Source: Nageia nagi | Taxonomy: Eukaryota > Pinophyta | Assembly: GCA_050084985.1 (NCBI GenBank) | Contig: JBITNC010000001.1 | Location: forward strand, 86,676,001-86,740,000 | Length of the DNA: 64,000 bases | Reading direction: 5' to 3' | Shown: positions 12,125-24,023 of the stretch, one piece after another | Layout of the letters: each line of letters starts with the position of its first letter | Numbering within the stretch: the first letter of the stretch is position 1 | Notes under the pieces: model-generated | Seen by the model: only the letters and a program-made list of their open reading frames with translations | Database searches by the model: none | Told to the model about the DNA's origin: nothing | Made by a program: the position numbers and the translations under genes

Positions 12125-12338
12125 TATCCTATGAGTGAGTATATAGCAGTCTTAATAGCAGTAAGACTGAAGTTTGTTGAAAGGATAAGGCGAGTAGTCC
12201 TCAAGATTGGAAACGATAGTATCTAAGTTCAAAGTCCATAGTAAAGATGCACGACAAAATAAATGGACACCAACTTTTGAAGGAATAATACCTTTTAGTA
12301 GTACATAAAAGAACAAGTCATGTGCACTTTCAAATACT

Positions 12339-12572
12339 TTATACATCCATAATCAAATAATTCTGTTCAATTACAACAGCTGTAGAAGAATTTTGTTGAA
12401 TTGCACCACAAATAATCTCAATCATTTAAATCTCAAAATACGAAAATCACTAAAAACAAAAGAGAAGACATTGAAATATGCTACCTGTCCCCCACCTTTT
12501 CATGGCGGCATCCTTGCCATTACAGGGCATGAATGACATTTGAGGTTGAGGTTGAGGTTGGTGATACAGCAT
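12339..12572 (-). CDS. possible two-exon small gene or first exon of a longer gene
   Basis: Not recognised. An ATG at 12572, preceded by an in-frame TGA, opens a reading frame: MLYHQPQPQPQMSFMPCNGK, then DAAMKRWGT. At 12485/12484 comes ACAG|GTAGCA, a good plant 5' splice site. A good 3' splice site (TTCTTCTACAG) ends at 12380. Joining them gives a 105-bp intron and a second exon ending in TAA at 12341-12339, for a 42-residue product with a Gln-Pro repeat. Alternatively the donor belongs to a first exon with a long intron, and the rest lies further left or is lost. A GC-rich promoter-like block lies immediately upstream (12720-14110), which favours a real 5' end. No homology is claimed. Confidence 0.35.
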
Positions 12573-12652
12573 TCAATCTTTCTTATACGATATGCATTGA
12601 AATCCCATGAGTAACCCACCCCCACCGGTAGGCATAAGGTCTTTCTCACAGC

Positions 12653-12672
12653 CATAATAATAATAATAATGC
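12653..12672. repeat. (TAA)n microsatellite
   Basis: Short run of TAA units in what would be the 5' leader of the small minus-strand gene. Confidence 0.8.
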
Positions 12673-12719
12673 CACACCAATCAAAAGGAGGGAGGGAAAA
12701 TGTTAGCCTTGTAAAATAA

Positions 12720-14110
12720 GGGAAGCCGGAGTTACGAAACGATTTTACGTCGACTGACGCCGTGCCGGCCTTGATTTAACCAAAGAGGTTAATTTGTTTG
12801 TTTTCATCGGTGGTGCCGTCAGGTTTGAGCAGTGTGATTGGGTGTCGGCATCGTGTGGTCCTACGTGGAGACGGTGAAAGAGCTCTGATTGGTCCGACGG
12901 CCTTCGTGTTAAACCGAAAAGGCGAAGGGGCCGTTCGTTGCTGCCGAATCGCCGACCGCGTGAGAGGCTTCCGACACACACAAGGAGAGCCAATGTTGTC
13001 GCCGCCCGCCAGTTCACCGAATCAATTAAATTGGACGTCGCTTTCGCCCGGGTTGTTATGCGGTGGAATCACGGCAAAAGAGTGGCGCGGCGCGCCAGTG
13101 GGGAGTCGGGTGGCGCAGGGAGACGCGGGGTCCACGTGATGGAGGAGACCACCTTCAGTCGGCGCTACCGGCCCATCTCGGGCGGCACGGCTGAGAGAAA
13201 CCTGGCCCACCATTATGAGTCTCTACCGGCGGAGTCGATTTCAAAAAAGGGTCCCACACCCAGGCCGGTGCGATGGCGGGCCCCAAATCCCCGCTAATAC
13301 TTGGCGAGTTTGCGATGGTTTATGGGGGCTCTCGCTTTACTGACTGACTAGAAGGTACGCACGTCGCAATCAGTGGAGACGCCCGCGGCGCGCAGTTCTG
13401 CCGCCCCCTGCTCCCAGGCGGCGCCAAAATATTTAAAAAACATTTGGGTAGTGCAAAAAAATAAATAAAAGGTTTGTCAGCCGGGTTCCGTCCCAAAACT
13501 ACTACTACCTCCTTCCCCACATACATACATATTTATCATTACGTGTACGCCTCGTATCCGAGCACCCGGCACATAATCGTCATCATCAGGCAGTGCCCAT
13601 AATCGCAGCCGTCGATTTGTTTCGTATGGATGCGTATGGGGAAATGCAAAACATGATGTTGATGTTAATAAGGCCGACATATCAGGGACCCTACGCGTGG
13701 GGCTGCTGCCGCCGCTGCAGCAGTTGTTGTTGTTCGTATGGCGCTCAGTAAAGAAAGAGCATATTCATTCATTTTTGATACAGCCGAGCCAGCCGGTGAC
13801 TCTGACCAGACCGACCCTTTGCGCTCTCTCTTCTCGCGCCATCTTTTCCGCACCCGCACGAGCGTCCCCACCAATTCGTCCACGTAGCATGCGCACGCAG
13901 CCAGGCCGCGACGCAAGCACCAGATAAGTTCGACGTAATCCGAACGCCCCGGTCTAATAAATATACGTCCCGGGCTTTTACGAAGACGCGTGCGGGCAGG
14001 CTGGCCGGCGGTTGTCGACCGGGAAACAAACGACGCCTCTTCCATGTCTCATCTGCGAAACCATGACCGGCCCGATTCCCCGCACTGAACGGATTCTTAT
14101 TCTTCCCGTC
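12720..14110. promoter_or_regulatory. GC- and CpG-rich block, promoter-like
   Basis: About 1.4 kb far richer in G+C and CpG than the surrounding DNA. Overlapping open frames occur on both strands, but none shows a recognisable domain and their overlap is what GC richness alone gives. Regulatory-type words are present: G-box CACGTG at 13133-13138, GGCCCAC at 13204-13210 and GGTCCCAC at 13250-13257 (site II/TCP type), and GCCGAC-like cores. It lies upstream of the small minus-strand gene and downstream of the ERF gene. It is best read as a promoter or unmethylated island; an unannotated exon or non-coding RNA is possible. Confidence 0.45.
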
Positions 14111-14926
14111 AACGTCATGGTATATACACACAAAATATATGTCCACCTATGATTTATTTCACCAGTCAAAAGGTCGACGGTTCAAATCTCTTCAGAGCCT
14201 CGTATTGCGTCCCTTTGAATGAAAGATAACAGATACACAGGTCGAACCTAGCCTTATTAGCCAAATCCATTGTGCCTCTGAACATATTAACATATATACA
14301 AAAATTCGCCGCCTGCAAATCTCAGAATTTCTTTCATATGTGAAAAGACATTTCATTTCATTTGCTGCTTGAAAATAGGATTTGAAGCTTCCGCATGTTT
14401 AAGAATGGATGTGTGAGAGACGGAAAACTTTACTTTTAAGCTTTTACAAAAGCTCGAAGGCGTAAGATCGATTATATCTTGTTAAGAAGACTTTCACAGA
14501 TTTTTTTAAGGAAGGCAAAGATTTCGATCTTTGCGGCATCCTTGCAACAAAAGAAACACATAATAAAAAATTTTATAAATAAAAATTTATGGAAAGCAGT
14601 ATGTTCATGTCGTTTAAATCTTATGCAAGCAAATCGAAATTGTAAAAAGCCATTGGAAAAAACAACAGTTTTCGCAAATCTTCTCCATTGAAATTTCAGA
14701 GAGAATACATCAAGATGTCGGCTGGATTTGGCCGGTTTAAATAAAAATATTCACAGATGTAGAGTAAGAGATCCAAAAGAAGTGCTCATCAAAAGAATAA
14801 AATTTCGTATCATACAGCCGCGTAACTATCGCTGTGAGGCACACAATCATCCGGAGATCCTGCACCAGACTTGGAAGGGAAAAAAAAGGGAATGAACTCG
14901 TGTCAGGCCGAGAAAAACTGGAACTT
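14111..14926. other. presumed 3' flank of the ERF gene
   Basis: Runs from the stop codon of the minus-strand ERF gene leftwards. No other gene is seen. The 3' untranslated region should lie here, but plant polyadenylation signals are too loose to place its end. Confidence 0.4.
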
Positions 14927-15811
14927 TCAGGCATCCTCTTCGGCTTGTGCGGGAAGGTTGAGGTCAAAAACCGGAGCTTTCTTTGCCTCGGTTGGGGTTT
15001 CCGTATCGACTACCACAGAGGACGAAGAATCGCAGTCACTCTGAACGTTGCGCGGCTCGGAGTTGTCCTTAAGGAGCCACTGTTCCCTCCCGTTGTGAAG
15101 AACCACGCCGTTGTCGTTGTTCCCCGGACAAATCTTCTGTTTTTTCTCGGGGCGAGAAGCAATCCCGTCGAATAGCAATAACTTGCCGGGGATCGCCACC
15201 TCTGAGAAGCAGTCGAAGGGGTTGTTGCTATGAATCACGGCGCCGCTAAAGCTCTCCGCCGCCCTGAGGCTTATAGCAGGTTGTTTCCGCTCCCTTTCCT
15301 CCACGCGGCAAAAATCGGGAGTGGCGAGGTTGAGGTCGAAGGTTGGTCGGTTAACATAAATTGGCTTCCAAGCAGAGGCGCCGCCGCCGCCGAAGCTGGC
15401 GGCGTTGCTACCGCCGTTGTAGAAATTCCTCCACGAAGATGAGTCGGAGGGACCGCCAGATCGAGAAACCACAATGCTCTTGGGACTGGACCACGAATCC
15501 AGGGTGCTGGTAGGGCTGCTAGTGCTCTGGTTCATATTATCACGAACCGTAGGAATAGTGAAGTTCGTCTTGGCCTTAGCGCCTCTGAGGGCCCGTGCAG
15601 CATTGTCGTATGCCCTGGCGGCCTCCTCTGCAGTATCGAAGGTCCCTAACCAAACGCGGGTTTTTTTCCAGGGATCTCGGATCTCCGCCGCGAATCGACC
15701 CCATGGCCTCCGCCTAACTCCTCTGAAATGCACCTCTTTTGCCGCCTGCCCTCCACCACCTCCTCCTCCTCCTCCTCTACCACCGCTCTGTAGTTCATCC
15801 CTCGGCGCCAT
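14927..15811 (-). CDS. AP2/ERF transcription factor, EAR-type repressor (ERF group VIII-like)
   Basis: An intronless gene of 294 residues. The start is the ATG at 15811 (MAPRDELQ, context GCGATGGCG); upstream in-frame codons have no ATG. Residues 13-21 are nine Gly, coded by a GGA/GGT run. The single AP2 domain is at about 28-84 ([20 protein letters not shown] ... AKTNF), with DNA-contact residues Arg30, Arg33, Arg35, Trp37, Glu43, Arg45, Arg52 and Trp54 in place. Ala41 and Asp46 mark the ERF rather than the DREB subfamily, so a GCC-box (AGCCGCC) is the expected target. Two EAR motifs, FDLNL at 158-162 and FDLNLP at 282-287, should recruit TOPLESS-type corepressors, making this a nuclear repressor of stress or ethylene-responsive genes. 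A Ser/Thr-rich stretch near 95-112 resembles the group VIII motif. No damage is seen. The exact orthologue cannot be named. Confidence 0.95.
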   Translation of the reverse strand: MAPRDELQSGGRGGGGGGGGGQAAKEVHFRGVRRRPWGRFAAEIRDPWKKTRVWLGTFDTAEEAARAYDNAARALRGAKAKTNFTIPTVRDNMNQSTSSPTSTLDSWSSPKSIVVSRSGGPSDSSSWRNFYNGGSNAASFGGGGASAWKPIYVNRPTFDLNLATPDFCRVEERERKQPAISLRAAESFSGAVIHSNNPFDCFSEVAIPGKLLLFDGIASRPEKKQKICPGNNDNGVVLHNGREQWLLKDNSEPRNVQSDCDSSSSVVVDTETPTEAKKAPVFDLNLPAQAEEDA

Positions 15812-16800
15812 CGCTAAAAAAACTAGACAAAAAGCCAAACAAGTAAAACTAGAACAGATATCTTTCGTCCCCTCTTTCTATCTTTTCTACGAATAAGGAA
15901 ATTATGGTATGAAGCATGGAATACGTAAGGATTTGAAGGGAGCGGGTGGGATTTTAAAGAGCTGAGGAAGATGGACGTGAAGGAAATATTTAACATGGCA
16001 AATAAGGAGGGGAGGTGGAGAGGACTTATAGGGAGTGAAGAAAGGCCGACAGATTGTCCCGGCGGCTGCGCCGGCGGGACTCTGCCGGCCGGGGAGGTGC
16101 CGGCAGCTGGGCCTGGGGAAACTGCGACGTCTGCCCTGCCCTGCCCCGCAAGTATGGCCACCGCCGCCGGATTTGGACGGCAATCTGCCACCGACGTCGT
16201 TCATTTTCATGGCATTTTTTATCAATTTTTTATCGGCGGGGCCGGGCCGGGCCTGCATAGAAAGTCGGACGGAGATAACGTGAGCATCCAGCCGGGGCAG
16301 GGTGGGTCTTATGCCGCGCTTTTTCCTCTCTGCCTTATCTCATTCTCCTCGTCTTATGGCCATCTATTCGTCCGCTCCTGACGGCGCCGTCTGCTCCGCC
16401 GTCGGGCCGCCTGCCGCGTCCCCACTGATGTGACTGCCAAATGCCTCGCGACTCACCACCTTTTTTTATCCTTTACGTTAATCGCCGGCTCTAATTAATA
16501 TAGCCACTTCCTTAAACGACCAGTTTGATCTTTTAGCTGTCCTTCCGCCACGTATGCATAAATTCATGCATGCCACATGCCCATGCCCATGGGCCGCTGC
16601 CCACGGGATTCGACTGGTATTTGGGGTTCCGGCCAATGCGGAAGCAAAATCGAACATGTGGACGCATTATTATGCATGTCATATGGTTTTCTGTTTTTAT
16701 TAAATAAATAAAAAGGACGAATTCCATTTCCGACGGCCGTCTCAGCCACACGTGAGCTCAATCGAACCTCACGCCCTACCCTTGACCAAACTATTATTAA
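15812..16800 (-). promoter_or_regulatory. ERF gene promoter and 5' leader
   Basis: GC-rich upstream region of the minus-strand ERF gene. A TATA-like CTATAAG lies at 16031-16025, about 215 bp before the ATG. Upstream of it are a GCC-box (16061-16067), a GCCGAC dehydration/cold core at 16045-16050, ACCGACGTCG near 16191-16200, and ACACGTGA with a G-box/ABRE core at 16749-16754. These suggest ethylene, cold and ABA inputs; that is inference from motifs. GC richness stops near 16800. Confidence 0.55.
16061..16067 (-). promoter_or_regulatory. GCC-box in the ERF gene's own promoter
   Basis: GGCGGCT on the plus strand is AGCCGCC on the gene strand, the exact ERF-domain binding site, about 30 bp upstream of the TATA-like box. 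The encoded repressor could bind it and limit its own expression. Confidence 0.6.
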
Positions 16801-17071
16801 CGGAACGCTATCCCCGTTATCCTTTTACTATTATGAGGATTTTTTATTTACGTTTTTTTATAATAATATTAATATTTTCCTTTTAATAAGGAAAAAGATT
16901 TTGCAAATTATCACACTCAAAGCAAAAGGCTGACGTATCTCTAACTATCACTTTAATTATATAGATTATTTTACCCCAAGTGAACGCCGCATTCATAGAA
17001 ACGTAACCGTGAGTCATTCAACCAAAAATAGATACCAAGATCGAAATTTTATTTTGGATCGGATTGTATGA

Positions 17072-17400
17072 TGTGGGGACTTGCATAATTATAATTTTTC
17101 TTTTTGGTTGAAAATTAGGGTTTTTTAGTTTATATTAAAGCAATGATTTGCGTTATTAGCAATTTAAAGGTATCTTGTCCATCAAAATCATTTATATTGC
17201 TTTCACTTCAATAAAATTTTGTATTTTGTTTCTTTTGTGGGGATGTGCATAATTACAATTTTTTAGTTTGGTTGAAAATTAAGGATTTTTAGTTTATATT
17301 AAAGCAATGATTCATATTATTAGCAATTTAAAGCTATCTTGTCCATCAAAATCATTTACATTGCTTTCAATTCAATAAAATTTTGTATTTTGTTTCTTTT
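17072..17400. repeat. tandem duplication, 2 x 164 bp
   Basis: Units 17072-17235 and 17236-17400 share nearly all their sequence (TGTGGGGA...TGCATAATTA to CAATAAAATTTTGTATTTTG). It sits about 1 kb upstream of the ERF TATA box, at the edge of the AT-rich DNA. No coding content. Confidence 0.9.
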
Positions 17401-18034
17401 TAGAGGGGTGATATTTGAATCTAGGTATCTCATATTTAAGAGATTCAACACTTATGGTTCACAAGCTCTCCTTTAGAGAAGATCCATCATGATTATTATT
17501 TTCATTTTAATATCTTAGTTGTAGTTTATTTTAGTTATTATTTTATTTAGGTATTGTTTATTGAGTTAATTTTTTTTTATGTTTTAAGGTATGAAAAATA
17601 AGTGTATAAAAATAAAAGCATATAATTTATTTATATTTAAAGAAAAATAAAGAAAAAATTCTATGATATAGTATAAGTATTTTCAAGTGAAGATACAAAG
17701 AAAGCATACTCAAAATTAATGAATAGGTAGCAACGATGTAGGTTTTGCAAAAGGAAGATTTATGGAGAGGTTTGGATGCTTGTCTTAGATGATCATGGGG
17801 GTTTATGAAAATCTTAAAGGATTAAACAACAACCCTTTGTTATTAGCAATAACATGATGATCAAAGCACATAGACAAACATGAAACTAATTATTCAAAGT
17901 GATAATATATTATATAAAGTGTCATTTTAACTTATATGCTTTGTTGGAACTTGAAAATGACTTCCTAAGATGTTCAAACCTTTGAATGAGCCTCATGTCA
18001 AATCACTTATAATTTGGGACAAGGGGTCCAAATC
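17401..18034. other. AT-rich spacer, nothing recognised
   Basis: About 0.6 kb with no visible gene or repeat. Confidence 0.4.
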
Positions 18035-20420
18035 TGATTTGTAATCACTAATAGACGATGGCTATCTAGATTACATATTTAATTATTACTTAATTATATT
18101 TTGGAAATTTTGGAAATAAATAGACAAATATACAAAATTTGCACATATAAATTTGACATAATATTTATAGTGGTTCACCTCTATATGAGACTACATCCAA
18201 ATTCTTAATAGTAATTTCACTCAAATATCAATAACCTACACACACCCTCCAAGTCCCATCTTTCTTCAAAACTAACATAATGTGCAAGCCATATGGAGAT
18301 ATAATTGGATGGATAACTCCTTGATTCAAGATTTCATGTGCTTGCATCTAAATCTCCTCACTCTCAAGTATAAACTACATATACAACCCTATATTAAGGA
18401 CAAGATCATCAGGCAATAATTGAATCTCATGTTCAATTCCCTTCTTTGGTGGTAACCCTTTGGGTTCAACAAAAACTTCTTGAGATGCATGCATAAGCAT
18501 TTGCATTTGTTGCTCTTGTTTATTACACTTGGTGACTATCTTTAACTTAGTTATGTTTATACCCCTTTTGGAGGTTTAAACATCAAAAGTACAAACCTTT
18601 TACCAACATTTATGACTTTCTTCACTTAATTAGCTATCACCATAGGAATATCCTTATATTTTTTAGTTTTATGGGCATTAACAATATAGTATTTTCCATC
18701 CTTTATTAACCTATATTACTTCAATCTTCTATAATAAATGGCATCCTAGTCAAACAAATAAGGATTCCTAAAATCAATACCATAAATATCTAAAGGAATC
18801 ATATATACAATCACTTAATGAATGAAACATTCACTAATGATAAATTTTAACTTACATTATCTTATCAACCTCAACTTGGTGCCATTGTGAATCTAACCCA
18901 AAGGATATGGGTGAGGATGGTGATAAGTCTTCAACTTTAGCTTTTGTACCAACTTGTCAGTGATGAGGTTAGCTTGTGAAGTTGGATCAAATATGGAACC
19001 AGTTCTGATTTTCTTGGATTGTATATTGATATGGAAGATGTATGATTTTCTCTCCTTCTCATTATTGGCTTTAGTCTTTTGATGTGCTACGCATATTATT
19101 CCTTCATTTACCTTTAATTATCATCAACCTCCTCATTTTTAGTTACCATGGCTACTTTCTTTTCATTATTCTTTTTCTTCTTCCCATATGGGACTAATTG
19201 TGGGTGAAGCTTCCAACACTTCTCATTAATATGTCCATCCTTATCAAAATGTGAATAATGTTTCTTATCTTCATTTTATTTAGTGGTTGTTATGGTTTTC
19301 TTTTCTTGGATTTTCTCTTTAATTTTTTCTTTTTCTTGAGACTTTCATTTATTCTAATCCTTCTAATCTCACTTAGAGTTATCACCTTGTTATCTTCATC
19401 TACCATTATCATCAAGATATTATGCTTTTACACTCACTTGATCAATATTGATAGGATTATATAACATTTTTATCCTTCTCAAATGATGATACAAACCTCT
19501 AACATACTTCATCAATACTTATGGATCTTTAAGTGAAATCCCAAGTCATGTAACTTGCTTTTAAAATTTCATAGTGCACTCATGTATGGATTGTCCTTTT
19601 CCTTTATTGAAGAATTTCCATTTTATAAATTGTTTATTATGATGTTCAATGGGATAAAACTACCCTTTCAGTAGGGTTTTGGATTCATTCCAATTGGTAA
19701 TAGTTGGCTCAAGTTCATGTTTGATAGATGTTACATGGCTTTCTCTCCAAATCAAGGTATGGTATTCCATTTTGAGCCTAGCAAAAGAGATTTTTTACTC
19801 ACCATTGGTTACTCTCCTAACTTGGAAATAAACCTCTAACTGCTTCATCCAACTATCAAACTTCTTGATGTTAACTTTCCAACAAAATGTAGAAATATAC
19901 CTTTGCCTCTACCTTAAATGGCATAGAAGATGCACCTAGTTAGTCAAAGTTCTCTCCATATTTTAAGCTTCTTCCCTCTCCTCTACTTTGAATTTCCTAC
20001 CAATGAATTTTACAAGTCTATCCAACTGTGAACTAATACTTTCCACATTCTTCTTTGAGACCATGACTCTTGACTTTCTCGTATCTATAGGTTTCTCAAC
20101 CATAGAAGTATGTCTCAATCTTCTTCCAACTTTTGGATTATATAGAACTAATTTCAAATTCTAATATCTTATTATTTACATACACAGGCCCCAAATAATG
20201 AATAAGCTTTGATACCACTTGATTTGTAATCACTAGTAGACTATGTATGTATGGATATTCAAATATAGATTTACATATTACTTAACTATGTTATGAAAAT
20301 TATTGAAATAAATAGATAAATGTATAGAATTCACACTCAAAAATTTGATACAATATTTATAATGGTTCATCTCAATGTGAGACTACATCCACTTGTAACA
20401 AGCTCAAAATTAAATTGATC
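18035..20420 (-). mobile_element. internally deleted Ty3/gypsy element
   Basis: Minus-strand element. The right (5') LTR starts on its internal side at 20220 with TGATTTGTAATCAC and continues right for an unknown length. The primer site TGGTATCAAAGC (initiator Met tRNA) is at 20217-20206. The left LTR copy starts at 18035 and matches for about 170 bp. Gag lies at 20157-19200: ESISSQLDRL near the start, GQSIHECTMKF in the capsid, and a zinc-knuckle remnant DKDGHINEKCWKLHPQ whose first cysteines are changed. Protease remains follow. Near 18235-18300 a reverse-transcriptase piece (ISPYGL ... VLKKDGTW) abuts the LTR, so most of pol, including integrase, is deleted. Confidence 0.75.
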
Positions 20421-21686
20421 ACCAAATGAGTCATAATCATCATAGGTGTAAGCAATAATGCCTTTAAAAATGGATATAACAATTGTAGAACATCATAAAA
20501 AACTTTGAACTAACTACTTTCTTCCCTTCCCTGAAAATAAGATAAAATTCCATATTTATAGATGTCCAAATTATGCTTCATGTTTCATCTTCTCAACCTT
20601 TGACCTTATGTCTTCCCAATGATGGACCTTCCAACTACCTTAACTCTTGACCTTCCATCTTCTTAAGATTATTCATCTTCCTAGATAAAACTGCAAATCT
20701 AGAAGTCCTACCAAAATAAACATGTTGAATCAAAGCCATATTGAATTAATATCATAAGATTAATGATTCCATAAAATGTTTACTATATAAATAGATGTCT
20801 TTTAACAACCTTTTAAACCCATTGGTTTGTAGGACCTATTAATGTTCATCTAGAAGTAAATATATATCATTTAAATATTTGAATGATTATTTCTCATATA
20901 ATTTAGATGCATAACACATAAGTAAAATAAGAATATGACATAAAACTTTATAATATTCAATCATTTTCACCTAAGACACACCACTTGAAGGGATACAAAA
21001 CAAAGAGCTTTTCAATTGCAACTAAATCTTAAATAAGTTCCATTTAAGCCCAAAATACATGCACATAAGAGATCTATAAAGTAGATTTTTTCTATTCCAA
21101 AGTCCATAGATCTTGGTATTTCATTTGGAATTAATCATTTCCTCATCCCTTAACTATTCATGAGCTCTACTAATGGGATTTGGTCCTCCATTTCCTCAAT
21201 AGATCAAAATTGTACCAATGTGCTAAAGATTCTAGGTTTGACTAAGGAATGGATGGTGTGGGTTTATGGATTAGAGCATGCTTATATAGGATTCAAAGTA
21301 AACCCTAGTGAAGCAAAACCTCTCGATTCTCTTTTTTTTTCTCTAACAATAGATCTTTTCAAGAAATGAAATAAGAAAAAGGAAAAAATGAATTTATAGT
21401 GCCCATGTTGTGGACTTGAATATAGCATTAAAGGGGAGTGAAAGTAAAAGATTATAGAGTAGCAACCTTCTACTGTAACAAACTTGACTAATACATCATG
21501 CAATGCTTACCATTTTTTGATGATACCAACTTTAACATGTACCCATCACCCATGTGCTTTAGATTTCCATAAGCTTTGAAAAACATCTTTGACATCTTGT
21601 TTCTTATCTTTTGCTTCTCTCATGATTTTTCTCCCTTATGTTGGAAGCTTAATTGCAACCACAATGGAGTGTTTTGAATTTTAAAA
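20421..21686. other. probable rest of a gypsy LTR, then unassigned AT-rich DNA
   Basis: The first several hundred bases continue the right LTR of the preceding element without a second full copy to fix its end. The remainder shows no convincing gene. Confidence 0.35.
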
Positions 21687-21884
21687 CTAGATACCATCCA
21701 CCTTAACTTTTCCTTCCTTCCAAGTATGGAGGATCTCTTTAGAAATTGCAAGATCATGTCCTCTAAAAATCTTTAAGAACCTTTGCATCCCTCCTTTACA
21801 TAACATCTTCCATATCAACATGTCTCTCTTACATTCAAAGTAGTAAAAGGGTTTCATCTTCACCACATTCCCCCACATTTTCAT
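21687..21884 (-). pseudogene. retroelement gag-like N-terminal fragment
   Basis: A 65-codon open stretch includes MQRFLKIFRGHDLAISKEIL and HTWKEGKVKVDGI. The pattern FLxxFxGxxxxIxxEFLxxW followed by GKxxVDGI resembles an N-terminal domain I associate with plant retrotransposon-encoded proteins. Reading further left is broken by stops. The family is tentative. Confidence 0.4.
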
Positions 21885-22320
21885 CGTGGAGAGAATTCCT
21901 TAGTTGGGTGAGCTTCTTCCTCTAACACAATACTTAGGGTTCTCTGATAAGCAAATAAGAGATTCTAGTAACTTCCCTTGATCTATTCTACTACTTAACT
22001 TATCATCTTAATCATAACCCAGCATGTTGCATGAATTATGATGATCTAAAACTACTTTAGCCTATCTCATCCATACACCATAAAATACATTTTCTCATGT
22101 GTCAATCCTCACTCTTGTAAATGCATGTGATCTTGAAAAAATATCATCTAACTTATCTAAGATGAGATAGGTGAAATCATAAATCTTAGTAGCTTAAGAA
22201 GTATTATCATGTTGCCACCCCTTGAGCTTATAGTACATCTCTGCATCATTTTTCCTTAATAATCATGCCTTAGTAAGAATTAACATGTTAGACTTTTAAC
22301 ACCCACTTTTTAAGTAATTA

Positions 22321-23335
22321 CTATAATTCATTTGTAATTACATTGATAAAGTGATTTAACTTATTTGAATGATTTTTTCTCATATAATTAAGTTGTATAA
22401 TAAAATTCCCAAGCTTATTTTGATTATCTTGGTTTAAGAATTTGTATATTAAATTGCAATCACAAATATCTTTGTAAGTTTCTCCTATGTATGTAGAGTG
22501 AGCAAAAAAAGAGAAAATGAGTCTCATCTTCTATGGCATTTAGGTTACAAAATTTATAAATTCTTTTATCCCAAGGTATTTTTGGTTTTGCCCATCTACC
22601 AGTTTCACTATGAAGTTCATGTGAATTAGTTTTTAATTTAGCAATTACAAGTTTATTTTTGAAATTAATAATCTTATATGCATACAAAGGATGTTCAAGT
22701 TTTGGATTAATGATATTTTTATAGTAAGAGTTTTCTTTTATCTTTGATGTTATCATCATTTGAAAAAAATTTAGTTACTTTATTTGCAATTTGCACTTCT
22801 AATTTATCACTATTAGAAGGGGTTATGTTGTTGTATAAAACCCAAATATTGATCCATTTATCAAAATATTTTAGTCAACCTCTTTTAATACATTAATCAG
22901 TTGGAAAAGTTTGTTAAATGACTATCGGTATTCTAAGGTGATCTAGTTTTGAAGGCTTATAATTATATAATATATATCATTTTAAAGATTCACTTTCAAT
23001 AATAAGTAACTCAACTTCCATGAGAACTATAGGATAAGATATGTTATTCTTAATTTTGAAGTTATAAAGGATAAATTATTTTTGAACTTGCTCAATTTTA
23101 TTCCAAGTTTATCAGGAAATACTTCCACCCCAAACTTCATAACCATAAAGTAATATGAGAGCTATAAGGTAGGAGAAAATAGTTCTTTTTTTATCTCATT
23201 TCAAAGGTCCTACATCTTTACACTTACTTTTCAAGCCATAAAAGGCTTTCCACTTAGCTGAGATTCTTTTTTCAACAATTAAATTATAATTTAGTTTATG
23301 ACTTATGTCAATATGTAAGTATTTATAATACCGAA
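22321..23335 (-). pseudogene. LINE (non-LTR retrotransposon) ORF2 3' end
   Basis: Reading from right to left, the thumb and connection region near 23300-23060 gives KRISAKWKAFYGLKSKCK, then ILLYGYEVWGGSIS and WNKIEQVQK. This is the ORF2 pattern after the reverse-transcriptase palm. At 22759-22460 comes KLKTNSHELHSETGRWAKPK followed by the C-terminal zf-RVT finger (RIYKFCN...EDETHFLFFCSLY), in which the first Cys is Tyr. Frame changes and stops show it is dead. The 5' part of ORF2 and ORF1 are absent, the usual 5' truncation of LINEs. Confidence 0.85.
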
Positions 23336-24023
23336 CTATCATTACATATGAAATAAGAAGATATTGTAAATCATTGCAAATAATATAAAAATGATTTGAA
23401 ATGGATCCTTAGTAAGCATGTTTTGTATATTTAATGATAATTTCTAATTTGATGTATTTTGATCAATCAAAATTAGGAATCTACATTTTGGTCACCTTAA
23501 TGAGTGTGGTCAAGGTAAAGATCTTGAGACCACATGCCTTATAGTAAGAAAAGGACTATAGATTTTGATGGAGACTTGATTAATATTACTTTTAACTTTT
23601 AATCCTATAAAATAGATCTTAATTTGATATGATAAACCTTAAATTCTCAAACTTATTATGATATGATGAGAGGCTTATCCTTACCCTAAGGGTTAAGGAA
23701 GATATATGAGGATATAAACAATCACATTTATTTCAAATGAAGTGAATGATATTTATTTCCCCCTTTTTGATTTGAGGCACTTATGAATATATGCTTCAAA
23801 ATTAGCATCTAAAAGAAAGAAAGAGTTTTATGATAAATAATAATAAATCTAAAATTGATAATTAACCTTGATACTTCATGATGAACATTATATAATTTTT
23901 TATGATATGAAAGATGATACTAAATGATGATCCTAAAATTGATAATCATTAGCATGATATTTTTGTTAATAAAGTTTCTATATAATAATCATAAATTATC
24001 CCTTATTATAGGTAGGTGATTAT
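23336..24023. other. AT-rich spacer, nothing recognised
   Basis: About 0.7 kb with no gene or named repeat visible. Confidence 0.4.

Noticed and set aside
12152-12346. 64-codon minus-strand open frame as a coding exon
   Set aside because: No recognised pattern, and the frame differs from that given by the best splice sites of the neighbouring small gene model; could be 3' leader sequence.
12745-13297. Overlapping open frames of 60-119 codons on both strands in the GC-rich block
   Set aside because: Frames overlap in several phases, show no domain or codon pattern and are expected where stops are rare because of high GC.
13665-14169. Minus-strand open frames of 125-126 codons starting near 14045 and 14146
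   Set aside because: Low-complexity Ala/Arg-rich readings in two frames at once, with no recognisable motif; not supported as genes.
14161-14200. tRNA-like GGTTCAAATCTC word near 14180
   Set aside because: No acceptor stem, D-arm or A box at the right distance; chance or an old SINE scrap.
15812-15838. N-terminal extension of the ERF protein (nine extra codons)
   Set aside because: It would need a TTG start; the first ATG is at 15811 in good context.
15474-15896. Plus-strand 140-codon open frame opposite the ERF gene
   Set aside because: It is the reverse of the ERF coding sequence; its proline run is the complement of the polyglycine codons.
15971-16381. Plus-strand open frames in the ERF promoter
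   Set aside because: Several overlapping frames in GC-rich DNA with no domain; they cover the TATA and GCC-box region.
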